Positions 8,582-16,570 of a stretch of DNA of 64,000 bases are shown in pieces. Both the position numbers and the translations under genes were made by a program. How positions within the stretch are numbered: position 1 is the stretch's first letter; the number at the start of each line of letters is the position of its first letter. A model generated the notes under the pieces. It made no database searches and was not told the origin of the DNA. It saw only the letters and a program-made list of their open reading frames with translations. The DNA comes from Neobacillus driksii (lineage in GTDB: Bacteria; Bacillota; Bacilli; Bacillales; Cytobacillaceae), in NCBI RefSeq assembly GCF_013409995.1, contig NZ_JACCBX010000002.1:473827-537826 (forward strand), read 5' to 3'.

Positions 8582-9490
8582 ATGGGACGTACATTTATTG
8601 CACAACGAGGACAAACAAAATCGACCAATGACCGACAGTTCCGTCATGACCGACAGACACCTGATGTCCGACATACCATCCAAGACGCTGTCAAAATCTT
8701 TATTCACGCGAAGGAAGCTGAGGGTTTACGTAAAAGCACTATCAAAGGATACTATGATACAGTTCGATACTTCAGGGATTGGTTAAATAATGATATTGAA
8801 TATATTGATGAAATCACCAGTACGCTTTTACGAAGTTATATATATTATTTAAAAAAAGATCGATTACCTTATCAAGGTGATAAACAACGTGAGAGAACTA
8901 AAAAGGGGTTATCTATATATACGATTAATATCCGATTAAGAAACATTAAAGCAATTTTCCGTTTCTTATCCGAAGAAGGAATCTTAACCAAAAACCCATC
9001 AAGCAATATCCCCCTTGTGAAAGATGACTTACATGAAGAGGTTCAGGGGTTGACTGACAAGGAAATCGATATGATTCTAGCTTCCTATGATGATAAACTA
9101 TTTGCTCAGTGGCGAGGATTAAGAATTAACGAAGCCATGTCGCTTACTGAGGAACATGTTGATTTTCAACATAACACTCTTATTGTTCCCTCAGAAATCG
9201 CTAAAAATAGAAAACAGAGAGAAATACCAATTAGCCGTGAAATAACTAAAAGGTTGAAACAATTAGCTGCTGAAACTGAACAATATTTTGGTGAAGGTTC
9301 ACGGATCTTTATGAACGCCTACGGGGATGATTTTACTGCAGACGCCTTTAGGAAAAGATTAAATCGACTTAAGCAGAAATTGAACATACCAAAGCTCCAC
9401 CCTCATATGTTTCGTCATACATTTGCACGAAATTACATTCTAAACGACGGTGATGTATTCACGTTACAGAAAATCCTGGACCATGCTGAT
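8582..9490 (+). pseudogene. Broken tyrosine recombinase (XerC/XerD-like)
   Basis: Site-specific recombinase remnant. Residues about 35-150 match the SAM-like N-terminal domain; the catalytic part retains LRINEA (first Arg), a Lys region (AKNRKQREIPIS) and HPHMFRHTFARN (HxxR). Two lesions are visible. Between FAQWR and GLRINEA about 13-15 residues expected in this family (the strand before the catalytic Arg) are missing. After LQKILDH the family sequence stops and the terminal Tyr segment is absent, because the frame runs into reverse-transcriptase DNA of opposite polarity; the open frame continues to 9646 only by chance. GGGGG 11 bases before the ATG could be the RBS. Activity is very unlikely. 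Confidence 0.8.
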
Positions 9491-9895
9491 AACACTTTGG
9501 GTATTATCTGTGATGCAATAGTAGTTGTAATAGCCAACCAGTTAGCGTCGAAATCTATCCATAATCATATGAATATCTTTTTTTCTATTACTCTTCAACC
9601 ATTCTTTAGATTCTTTGAGTTTTCCCTGGACTTTCTTCCTGCTTGATTTCCGTTTTACTCGGAACTTTCCTTGTGCTTTTCCCGTAGTAATGTGTAAAAC
9701 CAAGGAAATCAAAGGTATCTGGTTTACTTCTCCCCTTTTGATTTGCATTTATCTCCGCAAACCGTCCAAAGGGAATAATTTTGGTTTTGTCCTCAGCTAT
9801 TTCTAAGTTAAATTTCTTTAACCTTAACTTTAGCGAATGGAAGAATTGTTCAGCTTCACTTTTATATTGAAAACAACAAACAAGGCAAGTAGACC
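9485..9895 (-). pseudogene. Group II intron reverse transcriptase/maturase fragment (outer copy)
   Basis: Minus-strand translation gives, with one frameshift near 9690 and a stop near 9560, CLVCCFQYKSEAEQFF, then KFNLEIAEDKTKIIPFGRFAE, DTFDFLGFTHYY, GKFRVKRKSSRKK, KEWLKSN and VGYYNYYCITDNTQS. These are successive segments of bacterial group II intron RTs, from just after the YADD active site to the start of the X/maturase domain. Upstream it is cut by the 3' end of another group II intron; downstream it ends at the truncated recombinase. Confidence 0.8.
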
Positions 9896-9957
9896 ACTGG
9901 TACCTCCCCAGTAGCCCCTCACAGAACCGGACGTGAACCTCTCAGCTCATCCGGCTC
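9893..9957 (-). ncRNA. Group II intron 3' end: domains V and VI
   Basis: A 34-base domain V lies at 9924-9957 on the minus strand: GAGCCGG pairs with CCGGTTC at the ends, there is an internal bulge, and a GAGA tetraloop caps the hairpin. It is followed by a domain VI-like hairpin (CTACTGG and CCAGTGG arms, about 9898-9918) and a probable 3' splice junction around 9893-9896. This is the catalytic 3' part only; the 5' ribozyme domains are missing in the window. Confidence 0.75.
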
Positions 9958-10215
9958 CGGTTGTTCAGCCGTAGGATTGATACCTATTTCCCAGTGCTTA
10001 AAGAGTCTGCGATTTTGTTTCGAAATTCTACCCATAAAATATTCTGCCTTTTTCTTATGACGGGCGAGCCTTTTATATTTCTTCCTTGCCCACATTATTA
10101 AGGCTTCGTTAATATGCCTTAATGTTGAGTACATTTCGGGTTTGTAGAACTTACCATAGTAGTTTATTTAGCCTATGATTTTTGAGTTAAACATATTTGA
10201 AAGGTCCGTAAGATC
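9919..10215 (-). pseudogene. Group II intron maturase C-terminal fragment (inner copy)
   Basis: The minus strand encodes DLSNMFNSKIIG, stop, INYYGKFYKPEMYSTLRHIN, then ALIMWARKKYKRLARHKKK and LFKHWEIGINPTAEQ, the typical C-terminal X/thumb end of a group II intron-encoded protein, running into domain V. A stop (TAA) replaces the usual Trp in the GWINYYG motif and everything upstream is missing, so it is a pseudogene. The gap to the next gene (10216-10522) holds a short plus-strand open frame that I cannot assign. Confidence 0.8.
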
Positions 10216-10522
10216 TTTTTTTGCTTTCTACTGCAGTTTCCAGTCCATCACTGTTCGCCGAATTCGAAAAGGTCATCTCGGTCCTTTGATTCTCTATGCA
10301 TATCAACAAGGAATTACCCAAAGACCTCTGGCTGAAGTACTGAAATGTCTAAAATTGTGGGCTTAAAAAACTGAATAGGTTAAACCCTTATTTAGTATTG
10401 TCTTTTTTAGGATCCAAAGCGAAAAATGCAAGACTCATGTTATTTATCTTTTTTTATTTTTATTGTTGGTTTTGATAATCGACAGATGGGGGACTATTTG
10501 ACGTTTACATTGTTACTATTTT

Positions 10523-10711
10523 TTATTTTCTTTCGCAAGCTGGTACTCCGGCAATTCCCCAATGAGTCTTTGGCATTTCATTAACCAAAACTCTGACACT
10601 TTGTTTAGGAGCATCTAATGTTTCAACAACTGTATCAGTAATATTTTCAATTAATGCTTTTATTTTTTCAGGGGGTCTGCCTTCCATTATATGTACTTGA
10701 ATAAGCGGCAT
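10523..10711 (-). CDS. 4-oxalocrotonate tautomerase
   Basis: A 62-residue member of the 4-OT family. Pro2, the catalytic base in this family, directly follows the start Met (MPLIQVHIMEGR), and the conserved Arg11-like position (EGR) is present. Enzymes of this size work as hexamers and isomerise 2-hydroxymuconate to 2-oxo-3-hexenedioate in the oxalocrotonate branch of meta-cleavage pathways. It is the last gene of the minus-strand series and lies 61 bases after the decarboxylase gene. Confidence 0.88.
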   Translation of the reverse strand: MPLIQVHIMEGRPPEKIKALIENITDTVVETLDAPKQSVRVLVNEMPKTHWGIAGVPACERK

Positions 10712-10772
10712 AATCTATCACTCTCAATCCTTCATAAAATTTCAATCTTACCTTATCTTAACTTTAATTACC

Positions 10773-11555
10773 TTATTCACCAACAGTAAAAGTAACTTCT
10801 CCAAGTCCGTCGAACTTTCCGGAAACAAAATCCCCTACTTTTAAAAGGACAGCACTTGTTAAGGCACCAGACATGATGATTTCACCTTTTTTAATCTTGT
10901 CGCCTTTTCTGGCAAGCATATTGGCTAACACAGCAATTGCATTGGCTGGATGCCCTAAAACAGCTGCACCAGCTCCAAGATCTTTAATTTGACCATTAAT
11001 CGAAAGTGTAGCACCCATTAATTCCAAATCAAAATCACTTGGTTTTCTTAGTGTATTTCCGAAAACAACCCTTGAAGTAGATGCATTATCAGCAATAACA
11101 TCTGTATGGGTAAAGTTAAAGTTTTCATAACGGCTGTCAATGATTTCAAGTGCCGGCAAAACATATTCTGTTTTTGCTAATACTTGGGCACCAGTAATTC
11201 CAGGTCCTTCAATATCCTCACCAATAAGGAAAGCAATTTCAGCCTCTACTTTTGGATGAATTTGAAAAGGAACGACTCCGCCATTATCAACAAGCATATA
11301 ATCAAATACATATCCATAAATTGGCTCAGAAACACCCATTTGATCCCATTTTGCCTTACTTGTTAAGCCCATTTTAGGACCAACGATTTTGTGTCCTCGA
11401 TCTAATTTCTTTTGAACAAGCAATTCTTGTGCTTGATATGCTTCCGCCATAGTTAAATCAGGTTTAATTGTCTTTGTGATTTTTACAACTTCACGTTTTT
11501 CTAATTCTGCAGCTTCAAGATAATCTGCAATTTGCTTAAAGATTTCACTAGCCAT
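10773..11555 (-). CDS. 4-oxalocrotonate decarboxylase (DmpH/XylI-like)
   Basis: A 260-residue member of the hydratase/decarboxylase family (fumarylacetoacetase-like fold). Motifs seen: KMGLTSKAKW, VEAEIAFLIGEDI with the metal-binding Glu residues, ALEIIDSRY, VIADNASTSR and GHPANAIAVLANMLA. Its sister gene upstream is a closer match to the hydratase, so I assign decarboxylase here, but the two subfamilies are similar and the call could be swapped. The reaction gives 2-hydroxypenta-2,4-dienoate and CO2; the two proteins are known to form a complex in other bacteria. RBS GAGGAGG precedes the ATG. Confidence 0.78.
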   Translation of the reverse strand: MASEIFKQIADYLEAAELEKREVVKITKTIKPDLTMAEAYQAQELLVQKKLDRGHKIVGPKMGLTSKAKWDQMGVSEPIYGYVFDYMLVDNGGVVPFQIHPKVEAEIAFLIGEDIEGPGITGAQVLAKTEYVLPALEIIDSRYENFNFTHTDVIADNASTSRVVFGNTLRKPSDFDLELMGATLSINGQIKDLGAGAAVLGHPANAIAVLANMLARKGDKIKKGEIIMSGALTSAVLLKVGDFVSGKFDGLGEVTFTVGE

Positions 11556-11600
11556 TTCTTTTCCTCCTCAGATACAAGTCCATGATCTATTCAAGCCAAA

Positions 11601-12317
11601 TTATTTAAAGTTAACGCTTACTTGTCCTAGATGAGCAAATCTTGCAGTAAAGTTGTCACCAGGCTTTGCAACCACCATGCTAGAAAGTGCACCAGAGAGA
11701 ATTACTTCCCCCGCTTTTAGGGTGATATCATAATCAGCCAAACGGTTTGCCAACCATGCAACACAAGAAGCCGGATTTCCAAGAGCAGCCGCCCCAACCC
11801 CGGTATTGGCAACCTCACCATTTTGCATTAATACCATGCCAATTAATTCAAGATCAATATCTTCAATTTTTGTCGGCTTGCCGCCTAATACGACTAATCC
11901 TGAAGAAGCATTATCTGCAACTGTGTCTTGTAATTTGATTTTCCAATCTTGAACCCGGCTGTCAACAATTTCTAAAGCGGGGACAACATAATCTGTTGCT
12001 TGTAAAACATCAAGGACAGTCACATTAGGACCTTTTAGATCTTTTTTTAAAATAAAAGCAATTTCGCCTTCAATTTTTGGTTGAAGCATGGTTTTAATGT
12101 CAATAGTTCCGCCATTTTCTACTACCATGCTGTCTAAAAGATGTCCGTAATCTGGTTCATCCACACCTAACATTTTTTGCACTGCTACAGAAGTTAAGCC
12201 GATTTTTTTACCGACTATTTTTTGTCCTTCAACTAGCTTCTTTTTAATATTTTGCAGTTGAATATAATATGCCTCATCGATCGAAATTTCTGGATCTGAC
12301 GTAGTTAACGGATCCAT
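11601..12317 (-). CDS. 2-hydroxypenta-2,4-dienoate hydratase, N terminus interrupted by a stop
   Basis: Adds water to 2-hydroxypentadienoate to give 4-hydroxy-2-oxovalerate. Motifs EGEIAFILKKDL, ALEIVDSRVQDW and VADNASSGLVVLG identify the DmpE/MhpD type. The ORF from ATG 12317 has 238 residues and lacks about 20 N-terminal ones. The same frame continues upstream as FAAQLIEAEQTRVG, then hits TAA (12363-12365), then KSI back to a TTG at 12380 behind AAAGGA. So the original gene probably began at 12380 and carries a nonsense mutation. ATG 12317 has no clear RBS; whether a shortened protein is made or works is open. Confidence 0.72.
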   Translation of the reverse strand: MDPLTTSDPEISIDEAYYIQLQNIKKKLVEGQKIVGKKIGLTSVAVQKMLGVDEPDYGHLLDSMVVENGGTIDIKTMLQPKIEGEIAFILKKDLKGPNVTVLDVLQATDYVVPALEIVDSRVQDWKIKLQDTVADNASSGLVVLGGKPTKIEDIDLELIGMVLMQNGEVANTGVGAAALGNPASCVAWLANRLADYDITLKAGEVILSGALSSMVVAKPGDNFTARFAHLGQVSVNFK

Positions 12318-12362
12318 TCCAACGCGGGTTTGTTCAGCTTCAATTAATTGAGCTGCAAACTT

Positions 12363-12380
12363 TTAAATTTTACTTATCAA
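12363..12380 (-). pseudogene. Original 5' end of the hydratase gene with nonsense codon
   Basis: TTG 12380, four further codons, then TAA 12363-12365 in frame with the hydratase. An AAAGGA site lies just upstream. It shows that the true translation start has been cut off from the main reading frame. Confidence 0.55.
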
Positions 12381-12449
12381 TTAAATACATCCTTTCTACT
12401 AGATATGTATTTTGGTCATTGTTCGTATTAACAGTCAACATTAAAAACC

Positions 12450-12484
12450 TGTTGCACGGCCTAACCTATCTAAACCATGCAACA
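12450..12484 (-). terminator. Terminator after the semialdehyde dehydrogenase gene
   Basis: On the minus strand TGTTGCATGG and CCGTGCAACA form a 10-base stem with one G-U pair, followed by GGTTTTTAA. It lies 23 bases after the dehydrogenase stop and before the hydratase gene, so the two are probably not freely co-transcribed. Confidence 0.65.
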
Positions 12485-12506
12485 TAGTCGTATTTAGAAA
12501 AGAGAA

Positions 12507-13991
12507 TTATAGTTTAACACAAATATTCGTTAATTCTGTGTAGAATTCCCAGCTATGAGCACCGCCAACACGACCTAGTCCGCTATCTTTCGTACCGCCA
12601 AATGGAGTTCTTAAATCACGAACGAACCAGCAGTTGATGTAAGATAAACCTGTTACAATTTTTTGAGCTACACGATGTGCACGACGGATATCATTAGTCC
12701 AGATTGTGTTACTTAAGCCCACGCGAGTATCATTTGCTGCCGCAATTACTTCTTCTTCTGTGTCGAATGGAATAACTGTAACAACTGGCCCAAAGATTTC
12801 TTCACGAACACAACGCGAGTTGTCATCTAAACCAGTAATAATAGTTGGTTCTATGAAATATCCCTTATCTAATCCTTCAGGACGTTTACCTCCTGTAACG
12901 AAAGTACCGCCTTCTTCTTCAGCAATTTTTAGGTAGCTCATTACTTTATCATAGTGTACTTTAGCAACTAATGCGCCTTGATCGTTGGCCATATCAAATG
13001 GATTGCCAACTTTTAATTCTCTTGTTTTTGCGGCAAATTTTTCTATGAATTCTTTATAAATTGGACGCTCAACGTAAATTCTTGAACCGCATACACAAAC
13101 TTCCCCTTGGTTTGTAAAACTTGATCGAATAGTGGTGGCAACTACTTCATCAATATCCACATCCGCAAAGATAATGTTAGGGTTTTTACCGCCTAATTCG
13201 AAAGAAAGCTTTTTCAAAGTAGGGGCAGCTTCTGCCATGATCTTAGTACCTGTTGATACTTGACCGATAAAGCCAATACCTGAAATGTCTGGATGTTTGT
13301 TGATAGCACTTCCAGCACCAGGTCCAAAGCCGTGAACCAAGTTTACAACTCCATCTGGAACACCAGCTTCTTTAAGAATCTCCATTAATTTTGTTGCTGT
13401 CATTGGAGTTAATTCAGATGGCTTAATAACTACTGTGCAGCCTGCAGCTAAAGCTGGAGCTAATTTCCAAGTTAATAAGAATAATGGAAGGTTCCATGGC
13501 TGGATTAATCCGACTACTCCGATTGGGCGGCGATATCCGTAGTTAAGCGCATTATGAACTTCATCCTGGTATGCTTCTGTTCCTATAGAAATCATGTAGT
13601 CAGCAAAGAAATGGAAGTTTGCTGCTGCACGAGGTGCATCAACGTGACGTGAGAATTTAAGATGTTTCCCGGTATCCAAGGATTCTAATTGTGCGATTTC
13701 TTCTTGTCTTGCTTCAAGAATATCACCAACTTTGCGGAGAATTTTCGAACGTTCTTGTACACTCATTTTTCCCCATGGTCCTTCTTCGAAAGCACGTTTA
13801 GCAGCTTTAACAGCTAAATCTATATCTGCTGCGCTTCCTTCTGCAACTGTACCATAAACTTCTTCCGTTACAGGGTTCACGTTATTAAATGTGTTTCCAT
13901 CTATAGATTCAACAAATTTGCCGTCAAAATAATGTAAACAATCAAATGCTTTAACAATAGGTTCAATTACTGTTTTAGTTTGGACTTGCAT
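12507..13991 (-). CDS. 2-hydroxymuconic semialdehyde dehydrogenase (DmpC/XylG-like)
   Basis: NAD-dependent aldehyde dehydrogenase, 494 residues, full length for the family. Visible motifs: GLIQPWNLPLFL, KPSELTPMTA, FIGQVSTGTKI (NAD-binding Rossmann part), the catalytic Glu in FELGGKNPN, the catalytic Cys in NQGEVCVCGSRI, and EEIFGPVVTV. Its place among meta-cleavage genes and the YINCWFVRDLRTPFGG segment typical of hydroxymuconic semialdehyde dehydrogenases support oxidation of the ring-cleavage product to 2-hydroxymuconate. RBS AAGGAGGAG. An 11-base inverted repeat lies upstream. Confidence 0.87.
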   Translation of the reverse strand: MQVQTKTVIEPIVKAFDCLHYFDGKFVESIDGNTFNNVNPVTEEVYGTVAEGSAADIDLAVKAAKRAFEEGPWGKMSVQERSKILRKVGDILEARQEEIAQLESLDTGKHLKFSRHVDAPRAAANFHFFADYMISIGTEAYQDEVHNALNYGYRRPIGVVGLIQPWNLPLFLLTWKLAPALAAGCTVVIKPSELTPMTATKLMEILKEAGVPDGVVNLVHGFGPGAGSAINKHPDISGIGFIGQVSTGTKIMAEAAPTLKKLSFELGGKNPNIIFADVDIDEVVATTIRSSFTNQGEVCVCGSRIYVERPIYKEFIEKFAAKTRELKVGNPFDMANDQGALVAKVHYDKVMSYLKIAEEEGGTFVTGGKRPEGLDKGYFIEPTIITGLDDNSRCVREEIFGPVVTVIPFDTEEEVIAAANDTRVGLSNTIWTNDIRRAHRVAQKIVTGLSYINCWFVRDLRTPFGGTKDSGLGRVGGAHSWEFYTELTNICVKL

Positions 13992-14058
13992 TGTAAAACT
14001 CCTCCTTGACTACTAATGCTTACCTACTTTATGTTACTACTTGTCCGATTCATATAAC

Positions 14059-14090
14059 ACCAATTAGTTACTATAAAGCAACTAATTGGT
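14059..14090. promoter_or_regulatory. Inverted repeat, probable operator, upstream of the dehydrogenase
   Basis: ACCAATTAGTT (14059-14069) and AACTAATTGGT (14080-14090) are perfect 11-base arms around a 10-base AT-rich centre, about 70-100 bases upstream of the dehydrogenase start. Centre-to-centre distance of about two helix turns fits a dimeric regulator. No U tract follows, so a terminator role is unlikely. The binding protein is unknown. Confidence 0.5.
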
Positions 14091-14250
14091 AATTATTAAA
14101 AAGTTTATTTAAAAACAGCCCATATTCATTTTTTAAACAGTGTATCTACTATTCTATTAACGGTTCCCGATTATCTACATTAGTAGAAAAAAGTCTTTAA
14201 TTTTGAGAAAGGCCGATTTTTTTTGCCTTTATACATATAAAATAGGGCTA

Positions 14251-14691
14251 CTAGCTATATAGATTAAGCTGAGCATACTGTTCAAATACTTTAGCACCTG
14301 CTTCGGCACATTGTACATCTTCTGTGGCACTACCGCCGGAAACACCAATGCCTCCAACAATAATTCCATTGTATAGTAAGGGAATACCTCCACCAAAAAC
14401 AACAAGCTTATCTGTATGAACAATCCCTGTTAACAAGGCGGGTTCATCCTTTATCATTGGATACCATTCATGTGTCGGTTTTCCAAATGCAGCAGCAGTA
14501 TAAGCTTTATTTTGGGCAATGTCTGAGCTTAGTAATGCGGCTTCATCCATGCGAATGAAGGCTTTTAAATTAGCTCCTTCATCTACAATGGCAGCATTAA
14601 TTTTAATTCCAAACTCTTTTGCTTTATTTGTAACTGTCTCAAGAATTTTCAATGCTAGCGACTGGGTTAAAGCGTATTTTTGATATAGCAT
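14251..14691 (-). CDS. GlcG/HbpS family heme-binding-like protein (DUF336)
   Basis: A 146-residue protein of the GlcG/HbpS (DUF336) family, recognised by AIVDEGANLKAFIRMDEA, the central IAQNKAYTAAAFGKPT segment and the Gly-rich tail GGGIPLLYNGIIVGGIGVSGG. Family members occur in many aromatic and glycolate operons with poorly defined roles, often heme or cofactor related. The ATG lies one base from the ferredoxin stop, so the two are translationally linked. A function in repairing or supplying the oxygenase is a guess. Confidence 0.8.
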   Translation of the reverse strand: MLYQKYALTQSLALKILETVTNKAKEFGIKINAAIVDEGANLKAFIRMDEAALLSSDIAQNKAYTAAAFGKPTHEWYPMIKDEPALLTGIVHTDKLVVFGGGIPLLYNGIIVGGIGVSGGSATEDVQCAEAGAKVFEQYAQLNLYS

Positions 14692-14692
14692 T

Positions 14693-15019
14693 TTATTTCG
14701 CTTCTTCCAGATTCGCTTTTTTTAGTTGGTCTTCGTAATCAGCTGCCGAAATAATATCAAGATTACTTTTAACTGTCATACAACAAGCTAGGGCAAAGCC
14801 GTTGGCTAGTTCCTCATCAGAAAGTGCTTCATGTGAGCGCTCTAATTCTTGCTTATATTCCCCTTCTAAAACTTTCATCTTGCACATCCCACAGCCGCCG
14901 CGCTGGCATCCTGTCGGAAATGGTATAAACTCGTTTCGGGCTGCTCTTAAAGGTGTTTGATCTGGAGCACAATTATACTCAAATTGTTGATTTCTTACCT
15001 TTAAAGTTACTTTATACAT
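14693..15019 (-). CDS. Plant-type [2Fe-2S] ferredoxin
   Basis: A 108-residue electron carrier. Cys ligands appear as TGCQRGGCGMC (CX4CX2C) and a fourth Cys in FALACC, the plant-type pattern. I start at ATG 15019, seven bases after AAGGAGAA; an upstream in-frame ATG at 15055 lacks a site. Ferredoxins in meta-cleavage operons either reactivate catechol 2,3-dioxygenase by reducing its iron (XylT/DmpQ role) or feed a Rieske oxygenase; both partners are nearby here, and no reductase gene is visible. Confidence 0.88.
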   Translation of the reverse strand: MYKVTLKVRNQQFEYNCAPDQTPLRAARNEFIPFPTGCQRGGCGMCKMKVLEGEYKQELERSHEALSDEELANGFALACCMTVKSNLDIISAADYEDQLKKANLEEAK

Positions 15020-15166
15020 ATCGTTTCTCCTTAATTTCAGATAGACTCTCGGCATTCACCGAGGCAGATGGGAGAAGGAATCCCTTGCCCCACCCATTTG
15101 TTTTCCAACTTACTTTGTAGGGGCTTTTTTCCAAGTAGGTCAATTTCATTTACTCTGAAAATTAAA

Positions 15167-16081
15167 TCAAGTCAATGCCTTCATAAAGGATTCAGATAAT
15201 TCTCTGCGGTGATAAAAAATACCCGTTCCAATTTTTGATGCATCCCATGTAATCGTTGGCATATCCCGAAATGCCATATATCCACCTGCAAATGCTTCAT
15301 TACGGTTTCCTGATGGGTCAAAGAAATAAATGGTTTGTCCTCTTGAAATTCCGTGTCGAGTAGGAGTCACATCGAATGGTACTTCATACATCGATAATAA
15401 ATCAGCTGCTTTAAATACATCATGAAGAGATTCTACACCGAATGCTGCATGGTGAAGTTTTGCATCTGGCCCTTTTACAAAAGCAATATCATGAGACGTA
15501 TTTGTCGTAAATAAGAAACTGCCGACTAATTCTTCTTCCCCCTCTGTAACAACTCTTTCACTTTGTCCAAAATTAAGCACTTCAACAAAGAATCTTGTAA
15601 CTGTTTTTAAATCGTCACCAGTAAGTAATAGGTGATCAAGGCGATGTGGAGCGATCCCTTTCATACCTAATGGCCATGGATGAGGATTTCTCGTTCCTAC
15701 GGCAGTGCCTAAGAAACCGATTTCATGATAAAGTTCACAGTGATGACCAGTTGGCAAAATAAAATGGACGGCTTCCCCTTCACCTAATCTACTATTGCTG
15801 GAAATACGAGTAGTCGTACAGCCAAATTCCTCTATTTTTCTTTCATAATAGGCAAGATCATCAATTGTCTCTACTTTAAAGGCTAAATGGACTAAACCTG
15901 CCTTATTCGATTTTGTTAAAATTAAACTATGATGATCAAATTCATCCCATGCTTTTAAGTAAACACTATTTCCCATACGTCCCGTTTCTTCTAACCCAAT
16001 AACCTTTGTATAGTATTCTACTGATTTATCTAAGTTTAATACATTTAATTCCACGCGGCCTAAACGCATAACTCTTGTCAT
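15167..16081 (-). CDS. xylE: Catechol 2,3-dioxygenase (extradiol, VOC type)
   Basis: A 304-residue two-domain extradiol dioxygenase that opens catechol to 2-hydroxymuconic semialdehyde using Fe(II). The C-terminal domain keeps the 2-His-1-Glu ligands in RLDHLLL, LHHAAF and NRNEAFAGGY, and the ending RHGISRGQTIYFFDPSGN plus DMPTITW is characteristic of the XylE/DmpB group. RBS AGGAGG. It sits between a small VOC protein and the ferredoxin gene. Confidence 0.9.
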   Translation of the reverse strand: MTRVMRLGRVELNVLNLDKSVEYYTKVIGLEETGRMGNSVYLKAWDEFDHHSLILTKSNKAGLVHLAFKVETIDDLAYYERKIEEFGCTTTRISSNSRLGEGEAVHFILPTGHHCELYHEIGFLGTAVGTRNPHPWPLGMKGIAPHRLDHLLLTGDDLKTVTRFFVEVLNFGQSERVVTEGEEELVGSFLFTTNTSHDIAFVKGPDAKLHHAAFGVESLHDVFKAADLLSMYEVPFDVTPTRHGISRGQTIYFFDPSGNRNEAFAGGYMAFRDMPTITWDASKIGTGIFYHRRELSESFMKALT

Positions 16082-16164
16082 TTTTTATCCTCCTAATATA
16101 GGTAGTTTTTTGAGAGATGGCACCTTAATGCCACCTTAGCACTATTGAAAATGCTGACAGCAGC

Positions 16165-16551
16165 TCATTTTACTTTTTCTACTAACTGCAGCAGCTCCCG
16201 GCTTGGCCCGTGAAAGAAGATCATGCGCCCGCCATCAAGCGTTGGCTTGACCACATCCGAAGTAACGATGATCTCTTGTTCTATTAAAAACTGAATCGTT
16301 TCATCAATGTTTTCGACTGTAAAAGCAAGATGGTTCACAATACCCATTTCACTGTACTTAAGCGCTGCTGTTTTCTCTTGAATAAGCTCAATCTCCATAT
16401 CCGGCTGTGATTCAAGATACAAAAATGCCATTTCGCGATCGGATTTACTTCCCCGGAGACGGACGTTAAATCCAAAAATCTCCGAATAAAACCGAATCGA
16501 TTGATCCATATCACGAACCATTATGGATACGTGCTCCATTTTCCGAATCAT
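16165..16551 (-). CDS. VOC family protein (glyoxalase/dioxygenase-like)
   Basis: A 128-residue single VOC unit: MEHVSIMVRDMDQSIRFYSE opens the first beta-alpha-beta-beta-beta module, NHLAFTVENID the second, ending PSRELLQLVE. Potential metal ligands His, Glu, His and Glu are in the usual places. Small VOC proteins act as glyoxalases, isomerases or epimerases; in this operon a helper role on a ring-cleavage intermediate is possible but unproven. RBS AAAAGGAG. Confidence 0.75.
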   Translation of the reverse strand: MIRKMEHVSIMVRDMDQSIRFYSEIFGFNVRLRGSKSDREMAFLYLESQPDMEIELIQEKTAALKYSEMGIVNHLAFTVENIDETIQFLIEQEIIVTSDVVKPTLDGGRMIFFHGPSRELLQLVEKVK

Positions 16552-16570
16552 ATAGTTCTCCTTTTATTCT

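Noticed and set aside
10175..10366. 63-codon plus-strand frame whose second half reads GHLGPLILYAYQQGITQR
   Set aside because: The first half overlaps the maturase fragment on the other strand; the second half may be a gene fragment, but I cannot name a family and there is no RBS.
15050..15140. Possible terminator between the dioxygenase and ferredoxin genes
   Set aside because: The arms (GCCCC, GGGGC) are short and far apart, and no U tract follows in the direction of transcription.
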